Shown here: positions 52,772 through 63,117 of the stretch, piece by piece
How the letters are laid out: each line of letters begins with the position of its first letter
How positions within the stretch are numbered: the stretch's first letter is position 1
NCBI RefSeq assembly: GCF_009909185.1
Contig: NZ_JAAAMV010000018.1
Location: forward strand, 1 to 64,000
DNA: 64,000 bases
Direction of reading: 5' to 3'
Source of the DNA: Paenibacillus glycinis
GTDB taxonomy: Bacteria > Bacillota > Bacilli > Paenibacillales > Paenibacillaceae
Made by a program: the position numbers and the translations under genes
The notes under the pieces: model-generated
Told to the model about the DNA's origin: nothing
The model's input: the letters and a program-made list of their open reading frames with translations, nothing else
Database searches by the model: none

Positions 52772-55033
52772 TTATTCGCCGGCCTGCGACAGGCGGTGCT
52801 TCACGATGGCGGCCTTGATCGCGAAATAATCGACCTCTTCCGGCAGCGCCTCCTTGATTGGCTTCAGTTTTTCCGTGCCGATCTCCCTGATCGTCTCCAC
52901 GATCAGCGCCTCGTGACGCTCGGGAATGAAATCGCCCCAAGGCAGCTCCTCGCCCTCTTCCCCGCAGCGAAGCAAATGGTTCTCGATCGTCACGCGGCTC
53001 ATTCCGCGAAGCGAAGCGATCTCGGCCAGCGACTTGCCTTCGGCGAACAGCGTCAGCGTCTGCACATGGCTTGGCAGTTCCGCCAGTCGGGCCAACTCGT
53101 CGCCTCCTGCCGCACCGGTGACGGCGCCAAATCCCGCTCCGTCCCCGGAGTTCGGCGGCTCCGTTGATCCATGGACGGCTTGAGCCGACGACGACGGGGC
53201 GAATCCGCCGGATGCCTGTCCGCTCCGCGCCTGCCCTTCCGCTCCGTCCTGCTTATGCTGCCTGACGATCGCGATGACGTCATGCCCATACTTGCTGACT
53301 TTCGCCGCGCCGATCCCTTTCACGCCGAGCAGCTGCTCCGACGTGACGGGCTGCGTGTCCGCGATTTCCCGCAGCGCCGAATCGAAGAACAGCATGAACG
53401 GCGGCACCTTCTCCCGTGCCGCCGTCTCCCGGCGCCACTCCCTCAAAGCCTCGAATAACGGCGCGTTCGCGGCCGACACCGCGGAACCGGTCTCCCGCCG
53501 TTTGACGGACGCGCTCTGACGCCGCTGGACGGGCACGGAGCCTTCCAAGACCGGCAGCGCCTCCGCCGTCAAGGAGACCGTCGGGTACTCGCCATCGCTG
53601 ATGCGCAGATACCCTTCGGCGACCAGGAAATACATCAGATCGGCAATGTCGCGTTCCGCCCACTGGCGCATCAGCCCATAGGTCGACAGGCGATCGAAGC
53701 CGAATTCCAGGATTCGCTTCTCGCGCGAGCCCTTCAGCACTTTCGCCGCCATCGAGATTCCGAACCGGCCCTTCAGCCTTCCTACGCAGGACAACGCCTT
53801 GCGCGCGTCTTCCGTGACGTCCGCCATCGCGCTGACGTCGAGGCAATTGCTGCATTTGCCGCATTCCGGGACGTCCGCCTCGCCGAAGTACCGGACAATG
53901 TATTGCAGCAAGCATTTCTCCGACCGGCTGTAGTGCATCATCGTATACAGCTTGTTCAATTGAACCGTCTTGCGCTCCGGATCCGCGGTACCGCGGTCGA
54001 TGAGAAACCGCTGCACCTGGACGTCCTGCGGCTCGAACAGGAGCACGCATTCGCTTTCCTCGCCGTCGCGTCCGGCACGTCCGGCTTCTTGATAATACGA
54101 TTCCACGTCGCCCGGCATCTGCCAGTGCACGACGAAGCGGACGTTCGGTTTGTCGATGCCCATGCCGAATGCATTCGTCGCGACCATCACCCGGTTCTCG
54201 TCGAACCGGAACCGTTCCTGCGCATCCGCGCGCTCCTCGTCGTTCAGGCCGCCGTGGTATTTGCCGACCGCGATGCCGAGCCGGGACAGATCCTCGCACA
54301 CTTCCTCGGCTTCTTTGCGCGTCGCGGTGTAGACGATGCCCGATTGATCGGGCCGCTGCCGCACGAAATCCCGCAAAAATTTGCGCTTGTCCGTTCCCGT
54401 TACGACCGACAGCGTGAGATTCGTTCGGGCGAAGCCCGTTACGAAAATATTCGGATCATGCAGTCCGAGCATGGCCGCGATATCTTCCGATACTTCCGGT
54501 GTTGCCGTGGCCGTGAACGCGGCGACCGGAGGCCGGTTCTCGAGCCGGCCGATCCAGCCCGCCAACTGGCGGTAGCTCGGACGGAAGTCATGCCCCCATT
54601 GGGAGACGCAGTGCGCTTCGTCGATCGCGATGAGCGGAATATGCATTTGCGCCGACAACGACTCGAACATGCCGCCGTCGAGCCGCTCGGGCGCGACGTA
54701 GAGCAGCTTGTAGGCGCCCTGGGAGGTCTGCCTGACGACGTCCCGGTATGCGGCGGCATCGAGCGAGCTGTTCAAATACGCGGCGGGCACGCCCAGCCGG
54801 TTCAGCGTATCGACCTGGTCTTTCATCAATGATATGAGCGGCGAGACCACGATCGTCGTGCCCGTCTGAAGCATGGCGGGGATTTGATAGCAGACCGACT
54901 TCCCGCCGCCCGTCGGCAGGATCGCCAACGTGTCTTTGCCGGAAAGCAGCCCCTCGATGATATCGCTCTGCCCTTTGCGGAAGCTGTCATAGCCGTAAAT
55001 CTTTTTTAGCGTCTGCAGCGCTTCGAGATGCAT
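52772..55033 (-). CDS. recQ: ATP-dependent DNA helicase RecQ
   Basis: 753 aa 3'-5' helicase for recombination and fork repair. Motifs: PTGGGKSVCYQ, SPLISLMKDQV, DEAHCVSQWGHDFR, FTATAT, GIVYTATRKE, NAFGMGIDKPNVR, QEAGRAGRDG. A zinc-binding RQC domain follows (C...ECGKCSNC), then HRDC (about 515-585: LFEALREWRRETA...FDSALREIA) and an added C-terminal HTH (SLAEIASLRGMSRVTIENHLL). The linker at about 590-640 is low-complexity. AAAGGAG 9 bp before ATG at 55033 sets the start. Confidence 0.95.
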   Translation of the reverse strand: MHLEALQTLKKIYGYDSFRKGQSDIIEGLLSGKDTLAILPTGGGKSVCYQIPAMLQTGTTIVVSPLISLMKDQVDTLNRLGVPAAYLNSSLDAAAYRDVVRQTSQGAYKLLYVAPERLDGGMFESLSAQMHIPLIAIDEAHCVSQWGHDFRPSYRQLAGWIGRLENRPPVAAFTATATPEVSEDIAAMLGLHDPNIFVTGFARTNLTLSVVTGTDKRKFLRDFVRQRPDQSGIVYTATRKEAEEVCEDLSRLGIAVGKYHGGLNDEERADAQERFRFDENRVMVATNAFGMGIDKPNVRFVVHWQMPGDVESYYQEAGRAGRDGEESECVLLFEPQDVQVQRFLIDRGTADPERKTVQLNKLYTMMHYSRSEKCLLQYIVRYFGEADVPECGKCSNCLDVSAMADVTEDARKALSCVGRLKGRFGISMAAKVLKGSREKRILEFGFDRLSTYGLMRQWAERDIADLMYFLVAEGYLRISDGEYPTVSLTAEALPVLEGSVPVQRRQSASVKRRETGSAVSAANAPLFEALREWRRETAAREKVPPFMLFFDSALREIADTQPVTSEQLLGVKGIGAAKVSKYGHDVIAIVRQHKQDGAEGQARSGQASGGFAPSSSAQAVHGSTEPPNSGDGAGFGAVTGAAGGDELARLAELPSHVQTLTLFAEGKSLAEIASLRGMSRVTIENHLLRCGEEGEELPWGDFIPERHEALIVETIREIGTEKLKPIKEALPEEVDYFAIKAAIVKHRLSQAGE

Positions 55034-55120
55034 AAGACCCACTCCTTTTACGTGTTAGGTATCCGCCTGAAAATCGCTTTAGTAGAAATAACCCGCTTCA
55101 TAAGGCCGGAAAAACAGGAA

Positions 55121-55147
55121 GACCCTGACGGCAGATCAGTCAGGGTC
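55121..55147 (-). terminator. Terminator of mdh
   Basis: GACCCTGAC pairs with GTCAGGGTC, followed on the minus strand by TTCCTGTTTTT. Confidence 0.65.
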
Positions 55148-55183
55148 TCATGTGCTTCATGAGTGTTGCGATAAGCGTATCGG

Positions 55184-56125
55184 CTAGCCGTTCACGACAG
55201 CGATCACGTTCCGAACGGAGCTCGCGGATTTCTCCAACGCCGCTTTCTCGTCCTCGGTCAGCTCGAGCTCGAACACTTTCTCGATGCCGTCGCCGCCCAG
55301 AATCGCCGGTACGCCCATGAACAAATTATCGTAGCCGTATTCGCCCTGCAGCAGCGCGATGACCGGCGTGATGCGTTTCTTGTCCTTCAGAATCGCTTCG
55401 GTCATCTGGACCAACGATGCCGCGGGCGCATAGTACGCGCTGCCGTTGCCGAGCAGGTTGACGATCTCGCCGCCGCCGACGCGCGTGCGCTGCACGATTG
55501 CCTCGATGCGATCCGCCGCGATCAGCTTCTCGATCGGGATCCCTCCGACGTTGGAGTACCGCACGAGAGGAACCATGTCGTCGCCGTGCCCGCCGAGCAC
55601 GAACCCGCGAACGTCCTCGACGGATACGTTCAGCTCCTCGGCGATGAACGTGCAGTAACGCGCCGTGTCCAGCACGCCCGACTGGCCGATGACGCGGTTC
55701 TTAGGGAAGCCCAGCGCGTTGTAAGCCACGTATGTCATGGCATCGACCGGGTTGGACAAGATGATGACGTAAGCGTCCGGACTGGTCGCTTTGATGTTCT
55801 CGCAGACGGATTTCACGATGCCCGCGTTCGTGTTGACCAAATCGTCGCGGCTCATCCCCGGTTTGCGGGCGATGCCGGCCGTGATGATCACGACTTGGGA
55901 ATCTCTCGTGTCTTCATAGTTGGACGTACCCGTGATCTTGGCGTCGACGCCTTGGACCGGCGTGGATTCCATCATATCGAGCGCTTTGCCCTTCGTCGGG
56001 TTCTCGAGCTGCGGAATATCGACCAGCACGACGTCCCCAAGCTCTTTCTGCGCCAGCATCAAAGCCGTCGTAGCACCGGTAAAGCCGGCGCCGACAACCG
56101 TAATCTTATGCCGTTTAATCACCAT
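55184..56125 (-). CDS. mdh: Malate dehydrogenase
   Basis: 313 aa NAD-dependent LDH-like enzyme oxidising malate to oxaloacetate. [11 protein letters not shown] (NAD loop), VDIPQ (NAD-preferring Asp), [10 protein letters not shown] (substrate Arg pair), [19 protein letters not shown] (catalytic His). Third gene of the citZ-icd-mdh cluster. GGGAGGC is upstream of the ATG. Confidence 0.96.
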   Translation of the reverse strand: MVIKRHKITVVGAGFTGATTALMLAQKELGDVVLVDIPQLENPTKGKALDMMESTPVQGVDAKITGTSNYEDTRDSQVVIITAGIARKPGMSRDDLVNTNAGIVKSVCENIKATSPDAYVIILSNPVDAMTYVAYNALGFPKNRVIGQSGVLDTARYCTFIAEELNVSVEDVRGFVLGGHGDDMVPLVRYSNVGGIPIEKLIAADRIEAIVQRTRVGGGEIVNLLGNGSAYYAPAASLVQMTEAILKDKKRITPVIALLQGEYGYDNLFMGVPAILGGDGIEKVFELELTEDEKAALEKSASSVRNVIAVVNG

Positions 56126-56438
56126 CTTAGAAAGCCTCCCATAAGTATAACCGCGTCAAGCGGCCATCATTAGTTTGATAGAACGCTGCAAGCGCCCAAC
56201 CGCTCGAACGACGTAAAAGCGGACAAGATCCGCATAAGCGAAGCCATGCGGATCTTGCGTAAGCCCTGCATGCATCTACATTTAAGCGCCTCTCCCGCTC
56301 GCCCGCTATTCGGAGGGATTCCAAAGGGCGAAGCCCTTGGAGTCCCCCTCAGGGAGATTTAGGGGGTGCACTTAATATCTAGAGGATGCACTTATGAATT
56401 TATTTTTAAACCAAAGGGTCAATAGAGACCCCTATTCC
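56126..56438. repeat. Intergenic region with several inverted repeats between icd and mdh
   Basis: A perfect 12-bp inverted repeat with 10-nt loop lies at 56224-56257 (CAAGATCCGCAT / ATGCGGATCTTG), without a T tract. A hairpin CCAA(A)GGGC-GAA-GCCCTTGG is at 56321-56340, and CCCCCT/AGGGGG at 56344-56366. A short direct repeat (GATGCACTTA/GGTGCACTTA) follows. No gene is present. The latter hairpins may act as a processing or attenuation site between icd and mdh. Confidence 0.6.
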
Positions 56439-57731
56439 TTACAGATGCTTGATGATCTCGTCGGCAAACGCCGAGCACTTCACTTCCGTCGCGCCTTCCA
56501 TCAGGCGGGCGAAGTCGTACGTGACCGTTTTGTTGTTGATCGCCGTTTCCAAGCCTTTGTAGATGGAATCAGCCGCTTCCTGCCAGCCCAGGTGCTCAAG
56601 CAGCATAACGCCGGAGAGGATAACGGAACCCGGGTTCACCACGTCAAGATCCGCGTATTTCGGAGCCGTGCCGTGCGTAGCTTCGAAGATAGCATGTCCG
56701 GTCAGGTAGTTGATGTTGGCGCCCGGAGCGATGCCGATGCCGCCGACTTGCGCAGCCAGTGCGTCGGACAGGTAGTCCCCGTTCAGGTTCAGCGTCGCGA
56801 TGACGTCGAAGTCCGTAGGACGCGTCAACACTTGCTGCAGCGCGATATCGGCGATGGCGTCTTTCACGATCAGCTTGCCGGCGGCTTCCGCGTCTTTTTG
56901 CGCTTTGTTGGCAGCGTCCGCGCCGTCTGCTTCTTTGATGCGGTCGTATTGGCCCCACGTGAAGGTTTGATCCGCGAACTCTTGCTCGGCCACTTCGTAG
57001 CCCCAGTTCTTGAACGCGCCTTCCGTGAATTTCATGATGTTGCCTTTATGCACGAGCGTCAGCGATTTGCGGTTGTGTTTCAGCGCGTATTCGATCGCTG
57101 CGCGAGCCAGACGTTTGGAACCTTCCGCCGAAACCGGCTTGATGCCGATACCCGACGTTTCAGGGAAGCGGATTTTGTTGACGCCCATTTCGTTTTGTAG
57201 GAAGGAGATTACTTTCTTGACCGCGTCGGAACCTTCTTGGTACTCGATGCCGGCATAGATGTCTTCCGTGTTCTCGCGGAAGATCACCATGTTTACGAGC
57301 TCCGGACGTTTAACCGGGGAAGGCACGCCGTCGAAGTAACGGACGGGACGCAGGCAAACGTACAGGTCGAGCTCTTGGCGAAGCGCGACGTTCAGGGAAC
57401 GGATGCCGCCGCCGATCGGCGTCGTCAACGGTCCTTTGATCGCAACGATGTATTCGCGAATAGCCGTCAGCGTGTCGGCCGGAAGCCACTCGCCGTAAGT
57501 ATTGAATGCTTTCTCGCCGGCGAACACTTCGTACCAAGCGATTTTTTTCTCGCCGCCGTATGCTTTCTCTACGGCCGCGTCCAGAACGCGTTTGGATGCT
57601 TTCCAGATATCGCGGCCCGTGCCGTCGCCTTCGATGAAAGGAATGATCGGGTTGTTCGGTACTTGAAGCACGCCGTTATCGATCGTGATTTTGTCGCCTT
57701 CTGTCGGCAATGCGAATTTTTCGAGTTGCAT
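56439..57731 (-). CDS. icd: NADP-dependent isocitrate dehydrogenase
   Basis: 430 aa, converting isocitrate to 2-oxoglutarate. [25 protein letters not shown] (substrate Ser and Arg residues), [26 protein letters not shown] and NLNGDYLSD are all conserved. Between citZ and mdh, as in Bacillus. Confidence 0.97.
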   Translation of the reverse strand: MQLEKFALPTEGDKITIDNGVLQVPNNPIIPFIEGDGTGRDIWKASKRVLDAAVEKAYGGEKKIAWYEVFAGEKAFNTYGEWLPADTLTAIREYIVAIKGPLTTPIGGGIRSLNVALRQELDLYVCLRPVRYFDGVPSPVKRPELVNMVIFRENTEDIYAGIEYQEGSDAVKKVISFLQNEMGVNKIRFPETSGIGIKPVSAEGSKRLARAAIEYALKHNRKSLTLVHKGNIMKFTEGAFKNWGYEVAEQEFADQTFTWGQYDRIKEADGADAANKAQKDAEAAGKLIVKDAIADIALQQVLTRPTDFDVIATLNLNGDYLSDALAAQVGGIGIAPGANINYLTGHAIFEATHGTAPKYADLDVVNPGSVILSGVMLLEHLGWQEAADSIYKGLETAINNKTVTYDFARLMEGATEVKCSAFADEIIKHL

Positions 57732-57777
57732 AATGATGAATTCCTCCTAAAATGTAGTTGGTTCGGTACACATAACA

Positions 57778-57830
57778 TGACGGGAGCCGGCAACGCAGCT
57801 TGAGGCAAGCTGCGCGTCAACACCCCGTCA
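57778..57830. repeat. Nested hairpin in the citZ-icd intergenic region
   Basis: Outer arms TGACGGG (57778-57784) and CCCGTCA (57824-57830) enclose an inner stem GCAGCTTG-AGG-CAAGCTGC (57795-57813). There is no T tract, so this looks like an mRNA stability or processing element rather than a terminator. Confidence 0.55.
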
Positions 57831-57881
57831 GAGGCAGGACGGTCACAGGATTACCCACGGCCGTCTATTTGCTGTTCGTGA

Positions 57882-58994
57882 TTAACGCTGCGCGATCGGC
57901 GTTACTTTTTGATCGACCGGTCCCGTATATTCCGCGCGCGGACGGATCAGACGGTTGTTGTCGTATTGCTCGAGGATATGCGCGGTCCATCCCGATGCGC
58001 GGCTGATCGCGAAGATCGGCGTGAACAAGTCGCGCGGAATGCCCAGCGTCGTGTACACCGAAGCGGAGTAGAAGTCGACATTCGGCTTCAGCCCTTTTTG
58101 GCCCGTTACGAGCTCTTCAATTTTGACGGACATCTCGTACAGCTCCATGCTGCCGGTCAGCTTGCCCAGCTCGCGGGACATTTTTTGCAAATGTTTCGCG
58201 CGCGGGTCGCCGTTCTTGTAGACGCGGTGTCCGAAGCCCATGATTTTTTCTTTGTTCGCAAGCTTTTCGTTAATATAGGATTCCACGTTCGCGAACGAAC
58301 CGATTTCTTCCAGCATGACCATGACGGCTTCGTTGGCGCCGCCGTGCAGCGGGCCTTTCAACGCTCCGATGGCGGACGTGATGCCGGAGTAGATGTCCGA
58401 CAAGGTCGCAACCGTCACGCGCGCCGCGAAAGTCGAGGCGTTCAGCTCGTGGTCGGCATGAAGCACAAGCGCTTGATCGAGCGCTTTGACGGCGACTTGA
58501 TCCGGCTCTTGGCCGTTAAGCATATACAGAAAGTTATAAGCGATGGAAACGCCCGTTTTCGGCGCGACAGGCTCTTTGCCTTCGCGAATGCGTGCAAAGG
58601 CAGCGATCAGCGTCGGGATTTGCGCTTGAATTTTAATCGCTTTCTGAATGTTCGCTTCTTTGGACATATCGTTCGCCTGCCCGTCGAACAAAGCTAAGCT
58701 GGACACGGCCGTGCGAAGAGCTGCCATGGAGTTCGTGTCGTTCGGGTAGAGCTTCAAGGAATCCAGTACGCCGGCAGGAACCGCGGCGTATTCGCCAAGC
58801 TGCTTCAGCAGTTCGCCCAGCTCGGTTTGGTTCGGCAGCTTGCCGTACCAAAGCAGGTAGGCCACTTCTTCGAAAGAAGCGTTCTCCGCCAAGTCGTCAA
58901 TATTGATGCCGCGGTAAGTCAGGACGCCGTCGATGATGGAGCTGATCGAGGAAGTCGTTGCGACAATACCTTCTAGACCTTTGGTTGCTGTCAT
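57882..58994 (-). CDS. citZ: Citrate synthase CitZ
   Basis: 370 aa, condensing acetyl-CoA and oxaloacetate. LADENASFEEVAYLLWYGKLPN-type N-terminus, LHADHELNAST (catalytic His), GPLHGGANEAVM (catalytic His), GFGHRVYKNGDPRA and VDFYSASVY (catalytic Asp). AAAGGAGAGAG precedes the ATG at 58994; the frame reaching 59075 has no site. First gene of the citZ-icd-mdh cluster. Confidence 0.96.
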   Translation of the reverse strand: MTATKGLEGIVATTSSISSIIDGVLTYRGINIDDLAENASFEEVAYLLWYGKLPNQTELGELLKQLGEYAAVPAGVLDSLKLYPNDTNSMAALRTAVSSLALFDGQANDMSKEANIQKAIKIQAQIPTLIAAFARIREGKEPVAPKTGVSIAYNFLYMLNGQEPDQVAVKALDQALVLHADHELNASTFAARVTVATLSDIYSGITSAIGALKGPLHGGANEAVMVMLEEIGSFANVESYINEKLANKEKIMGFGHRVYKNGDPRAKHLQKMSRELGKLTGSMELYEMSVKIEELVTGQKGLKPNVDFYSASVYTTLGIPRDLFTPIFAISRASGWTAHILEQYDNNRLIRPRAEYTGPVDQKVTPIAQR

Positions 58995-59324
58995 GTTTCT
59001 CTCTCCTTTAACACCTTTTATTTCATAAATGGAGGAACAATTAACAATAGTTGGATTCGAGTTCCGTATCGTCATCTTTAATCATATCGGATTTCGATCC
59101 GGAAGGAAACAAAACAAGACATAAAAATGCTTTATCGCCACCATAAAAGCTTTTTTCCCGTTCGAAATTTCGCCATTTTCGCGGTGAATCCTCCCATGAT
59201 TTTACCCAGTTCCCCGTGCTTTTACCCCTGCAAAACAAACCTTTGTTGAAGCCCGCCGCAAGTGGTAAAATGTGCGATAGTACCTGAAACAACGTTCACG
59301 ATTTTCCGAAGGAGGCTCCACGCA

Positions 59325-60854
59325 TTGACGGAACAACGCATCGGCATTATCGACATCGGCTCCAACTCCATCCGGCTGGTCGTTTATGAACGGACCTCCG
59401 GCGGTGCGCACCGCGTCATCGACGGCAGCAAGCGCGCCGCGAGGCTCAGCGAGCATTTGGACGAGAACGGCGCCCTGCCTGACGAAGTCATTCAACAGAT
59501 AGTCGATATGATCAACCATTTCCGCTTGATTTGCGCGCACCACAAAACCGGTCTGATCCGTGCCGTAGCCACGGCCGCCATCCGGAATTCCGCCAACCGC
59601 AGCCATGTGCTCGAGCGGATCGAATCGGAGACGGGACTGGCGATCGAGCTGATCTCCGGCGAAGAAGAAGCCGGCTACGGCTTTCTCGGCATGATTAATT
59701 CGATGTCCGTGACGGACGGCTTGCTGATCGATATCGGAGGCGGAAGCACGGAGGTATCGCTGTTCAGGAACCGCAGCCTCGTCGAGGCGGTCTCGTTCCC
59801 GTTCGGCTGCGTCAGCCTGACCCGCCAATTCTCCAAGGGCGGCATGCTGTCCGACCAGGCGCTGAAGGAGCTGGAGCAGCTCGTGGAACAAGCCGTTCAG
59901 CGCCAGCCTTGGCTCAAGCAGTCGCCCGGACTCCCGCTCGTAGGCGTGGGCGGCACCGTCCGGGCGCTCGGCAAGATGCATCAGGCATACGTGAAATATC
60001 CGTTCGAAAGCACGCATAATTATCCGCTGACCGGCGAAGCCGCCGGCGAGCTCTTCGAGCTGCTGCGCAAGCTGCCGATCGGCAAACGCAAGAACTTTCC
60101 CGGACTTTCCAAAGACCGCGTCGACATCATCGTGCCGGGACTCGCCATTCTGCGGACGATCTTCCGCGCGGTCGGCGCATCGCATTATTTGATCTGCGGC
60201 ACCGGTCTTCGCGACGGTCTTTTCTACGCGACCCGCTTTCCGGATCGGCCGCGGCTGGACGACATCACCATGTACAGCGTCAATAATTTGGCGGCCCTTC
60301 ATCCGGAAGCTCCGATGCAGCACACGGCGCAGGTAAACCGGATCGTCCTGCAATTGACCGGATTGCTGAAAGCCCGCCTCTCGGACGGAGACAACGCCAT
60401 GCTGTTCATCGATATCGCCTCCACGCTGCACCGAATCGGCGCCGGCATCGATTATTACGATTACAAACGGCATACGTTCTACCTCATCATCAACTCCCGT
60501 CTGAACGGCTTGTCCCACCGGGAGCTGCTGATCTGCGCTTTGATCGCGTCCTATAAAAGCAAGAACCGCACGAAACAAATCGCCGCGTACTACAGGCCGC
60601 TGCTGTCCGAGGAGGATATCGCGTTGGTCTGCAAGCTCGGCACGCTGCTCCAGCTGGCGATCGCGCTCGACCGCAGCGAAACGCAGGCCATCGGCAAGCT
60701 GGAGGCCACGGAATCGGACGGCAAGCTGCATCTGCGGGCGGTCCGGGCGAGCGGCGCGCTGGGGGTCGAACACAAAGAGGTCGACTCGATTTCCGATGAT
60801 TTCAAGAAGCTCTGGGGCCTTACTCCGATCCTGTATTCACCGGAACAGCGTTAG
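59325..60854 (+). CDS. ppx: Exopolyphosphatase Ppx/GppA
   Basis: 509 aa, releasing phosphate from polyphosphate ends or converting pppGpp to ppGpp. The actin-like ATPase fold shows GIIDIGSNSIRLVVYE (phosphate loop 1), GEEEAGYGFLGM, LLIDIGGGSTEVSLF (loop 2) and PLVGVGGTVRALG; a C-terminal HD-like domain follows (about 330-500). Start TTG at 59325 with AAGGAGG 10 bp upstream. Convergent with ppk; the 3' ends overlap by 35 bp. Confidence 0.92.
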   Translation: MTEQRIGIIDIGSNSIRLVVYERTSGGAHRVIDGSKRAARLSEHLDENGALPDEVIQQIVDMINHFRLICAHHKTGLIRAVATAAIRNSANRSHVLERIESETGLAIELISGEEEAGYGFLGMINSMSVTDGLLIDIGGGSTEVSLFRNRSLVEAVSFPFGCVSLTRQFSKGGMLSDQALKELEQLVEQAVQRQPWLKQSPGLPLVGVGGTVRALGKMHQAYVKYPFESTHNYPLTGEAAGELFELLRKLPIGKRKNFPGLSKDRVDIIVPGLAILRTIFRAVGASHYLICGTGLRDGLFYATRFPDRPRLDDITMYSVNNLAALHPEAPMQHTAQVNRIVLQLTGLLKARLSDGDNAMLFIDIASTLHRIGAGIDYYDYKRHTFYLIINSRLNGLSHRELLICALIASYKSKNRTKQIAAYYRPLLSEEDIALVCKLGTLLQLAIALDRSETQAIGKLEATESDGKLHLRAVRASGALGVEHKEVDSISDDFKKLWGLTPILYSPEQR

Positions 60855-62916
60855 AAGAATATTTCCATCGGTGGATGTTCGTCGCCTGGAATTGACTGCG
60901 CAGCGACTGCAGCTCGTTGCGGACCGCCTCGTAGCCGCCGTTCGACTGCAGCTCGCGGGCTTTCTCGTTATCGTCGAGATTCATGCGCAGCACGTTCATC
61001 AGCATGCCGCGCAGCCTCGCGTCGAATACGGGGCACATGAGCTCGATCCGCCGGGTCAGATTGCGCGTCATCCAGTCGGCGCTGGACAGGAACAATTCCT
61101 CTTCCCCGCCGTTGCGGAAATAAATGATGCGGGAATGCTCGAGAAACCGGTCCACGATGCTGATGACGCGGATATTTTCGCTTAAGCCGGGCACGCCCGG
61201 ACGCAGACAGCATACGCCGCGGACGATCAATTCGATCCGGACGCCGGCCATGGAAGCCTCATACAGCTTATCGATCATCTCCTGATTCGATAAGCTGTTC
61301 ATTTTTGCGATGATATGGGCGGGTTTTCCTTCTGCGGCATGCGCCTTCTCGCGGTCGATCAGCCCGAACAGCTTCTGTTTCAAGTCCGTCGGCGCGACGC
61401 CGAACGCCTTCCATTCGTACGGGGACGAATAGCCGGTGATCTCGTTGAACAGGGCGGAAGCGTCGGCGCCGATGACCGGATGGGACGTGAACAGGCCGAT
61501 ATCGGTGTAGAGCTTCGCCGTGCTGTCGTTGTAATTGCCCGTGCCGACATGCACGTAGCGGCGCAGTACGCCCTGTTCTCTGCGCACGACCAGCGTGATT
61601 TTGGCATGCGTCTTCAGACCCACGAGGCCATACACGACATGGCAGCCGGCTTTCTCCAGCTGGCGCGCCCACGCGATGTTCCGCTCCTCGTCGAACCTCG
61701 CTTTCAATTCCACGACCACCGTGACTTGTTTGCCGGATTCCGCGGCGACGGCCAGCGCCTGAACGAGCGCCGATTGGCCGCTGACCCGATACAGCGTCAT
61801 TTTGATCGCGAGCACGTAAGGATCCTGCGCCGCGTCCATGACGAAATCGGTCACGGCATCGAACGACTCGTACGGGTGATACACCAGCACGTCTTCCTGC
61901 CGAAGGACAGCGAACATGTCTTCCGTGTGCTCGAATTCATGCGGGTACACGGGTTCGATCCGAGGATACTTCAGATTCTCGTAACCCTCCAGCGAGCCGG
62001 TAAACCGCATCAGGAAGCTGAGATCGAGCGGCCCGTCGATCTCGAACAGATTCTCGCCCTGCTCCAGCTCTTCCTTCAGCATTTGCAGCGAGTACGGGTG
62101 CATGCCCTTGCCGTATTCGAGACGTACGGGAAGCCCCCAGCGGCGGCGGCGAAGCTCCTTCTCGATCTCCTCCAGCAAATCCTCCGCGCCTTCTTCGTTC
62201 AGCGTCAAGTCCGCGTTGCGCGTCAAACGAAACGGATCGACGGCGATCGTCGTATAACCATTGAACAACGTATTGATATGCCGTTCGATCAACTGCTCCA
62301 GCAGCACGAATTCATGCTTCTTGCTGTTGACCCTTCCCGGTACCTGGACGAAACGCTGGAGGATGGAAGGCACCTGCACGATCGCGAAGAACGGGTCTTC
62401 GTCGAGCTCCGGCCGCTCTCCGCGGCCCAACAGAACGGACAAGTACAGCTCCTTGGAGTGCAGCAGCGGAAACGGACGGCTTTGGTCGACCGCCATGGGG
62501 GTCAATACCGGGAATACGATTTCGAGGAAATATTCGTCGACCGCCTTCAACTGCTGCGGATTCAATTCATCTATGGTTCGGAAGCAAATGCCTTCCTTCA
62601 TTAATCCCCGCAGTATTTCACGGTAAGTCCGGTACTGGTCCGCAACCATCTGCCCGGTCCGTTTCATCAGCCGTTTCCATAAGCTTGCAGGTATGTAACC
62701 CGTGAAGTCGCGCTTGGTGAACCCGGCTTTTATCTGATCTTGGATGCCGGCAACGCGGACGCTCATGAACTCGTCCAAATTGCTCGACACGATGGCCAAA
62801 AACTTTGCCCGCTCGAGCAGCGGATTGCCGGGATCCTGCGCTTCTTCCAGCACGCGGCGATTAAACTCAAGCCAGCTTAAGTCGCGATTCAAATAGGGCG
62901 ACATGATTTTGTTCAT
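60820..62916 (-). CDS. ppk: Polyphosphate kinase Ppk1
   Basis: 698 aa, making polyphosphate from ATP. YLNRDLSWLEFNRRVLEEA at the N-terminus, VVVELKARFDEERNIAWA, GLVGLKTHAKITLVVRRE, and the HVGTGNYNDSTAKLYTDIGLFT motif with the catalytic phosphohistidine. AGGAGG about 11 bp before ATG at 62916; a second ATG at 62904 is possible. Transcribed towards ppx. Confidence 0.96.
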   Translation of the reverse strand: MNKIMSPYLNRDLSWLEFNRRVLEEAQDPGNPLLERAKFLAIVSSNLDEFMSVRVAGIQDQIKAGFTKRDFTGYIPASLWKRLMKRTGQMVADQYRTYREILRGLMKEGICFRTIDELNPQQLKAVDEYFLEIVFPVLTPMAVDQSRPFPLLHSKELYLSVLLGRGERPELDEDPFFAIVQVPSILQRFVQVPGRVNSKKHEFVLLEQLIERHINTLFNGYTTIAVDPFRLTRNADLTLNEEGAEDLLEEIEKELRRRRWGLPVRLEYGKGMHPYSLQMLKEELEQGENLFEIDGPLDLSFLMRFTGSLEGYENLKYPRIEPVYPHEFEHTEDMFAVLRQEDVLVYHPYESFDAVTDFVMDAAQDPYVLAIKMTLYRVSGQSALVQALAVAAESGKQVTVVVELKARFDEERNIAWARQLEKAGCHVVYGLVGLKTHAKITLVVRREQGVLRRYVHVGTGNYNDSTAKLYTDIGLFTSHPVIGADASALFNEITGYSSPYEWKAFGVAPTDLKQKLFGLIDREKAHAAEGKPAHIIAKMNSLSNQEMIDKLYEASMAGVRIELIVRGVCCLRPGVPGLSENIRVISIVDRFLEHSRIIYFRNGGEEELFLSSADWMTRNLTRRIELMCPVFDARLRGMLMNVLRMNLDDNEKARELQSNGGYEAVRNELQSLRSQFQATNIHRWKYSSNAVPVNTGSE

Positions 62917-63117
62917 AGATCCAGGGTCCTCCTGATTGTCGAATAGTCTCATTATGTAGGTTTATTGTTTCTCGCATATTAATGGATTGTAAAGGGGGCG
63001 TAAAGAAACCGGAACAAGACTTATTTTTTGGTAAAGGCCATACTCGCTATGCTACAATTATACAATAATGTATAAAGGAATGTCGGCCGCTTAGAACTTT
63101 GAGGAGTGATAGTTGTT

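Noticed and set aside
56394-57200. 268-aa plus-strand frame opposite icd
   Set aside because: Antisense shadow of a fully conserved icd gene.
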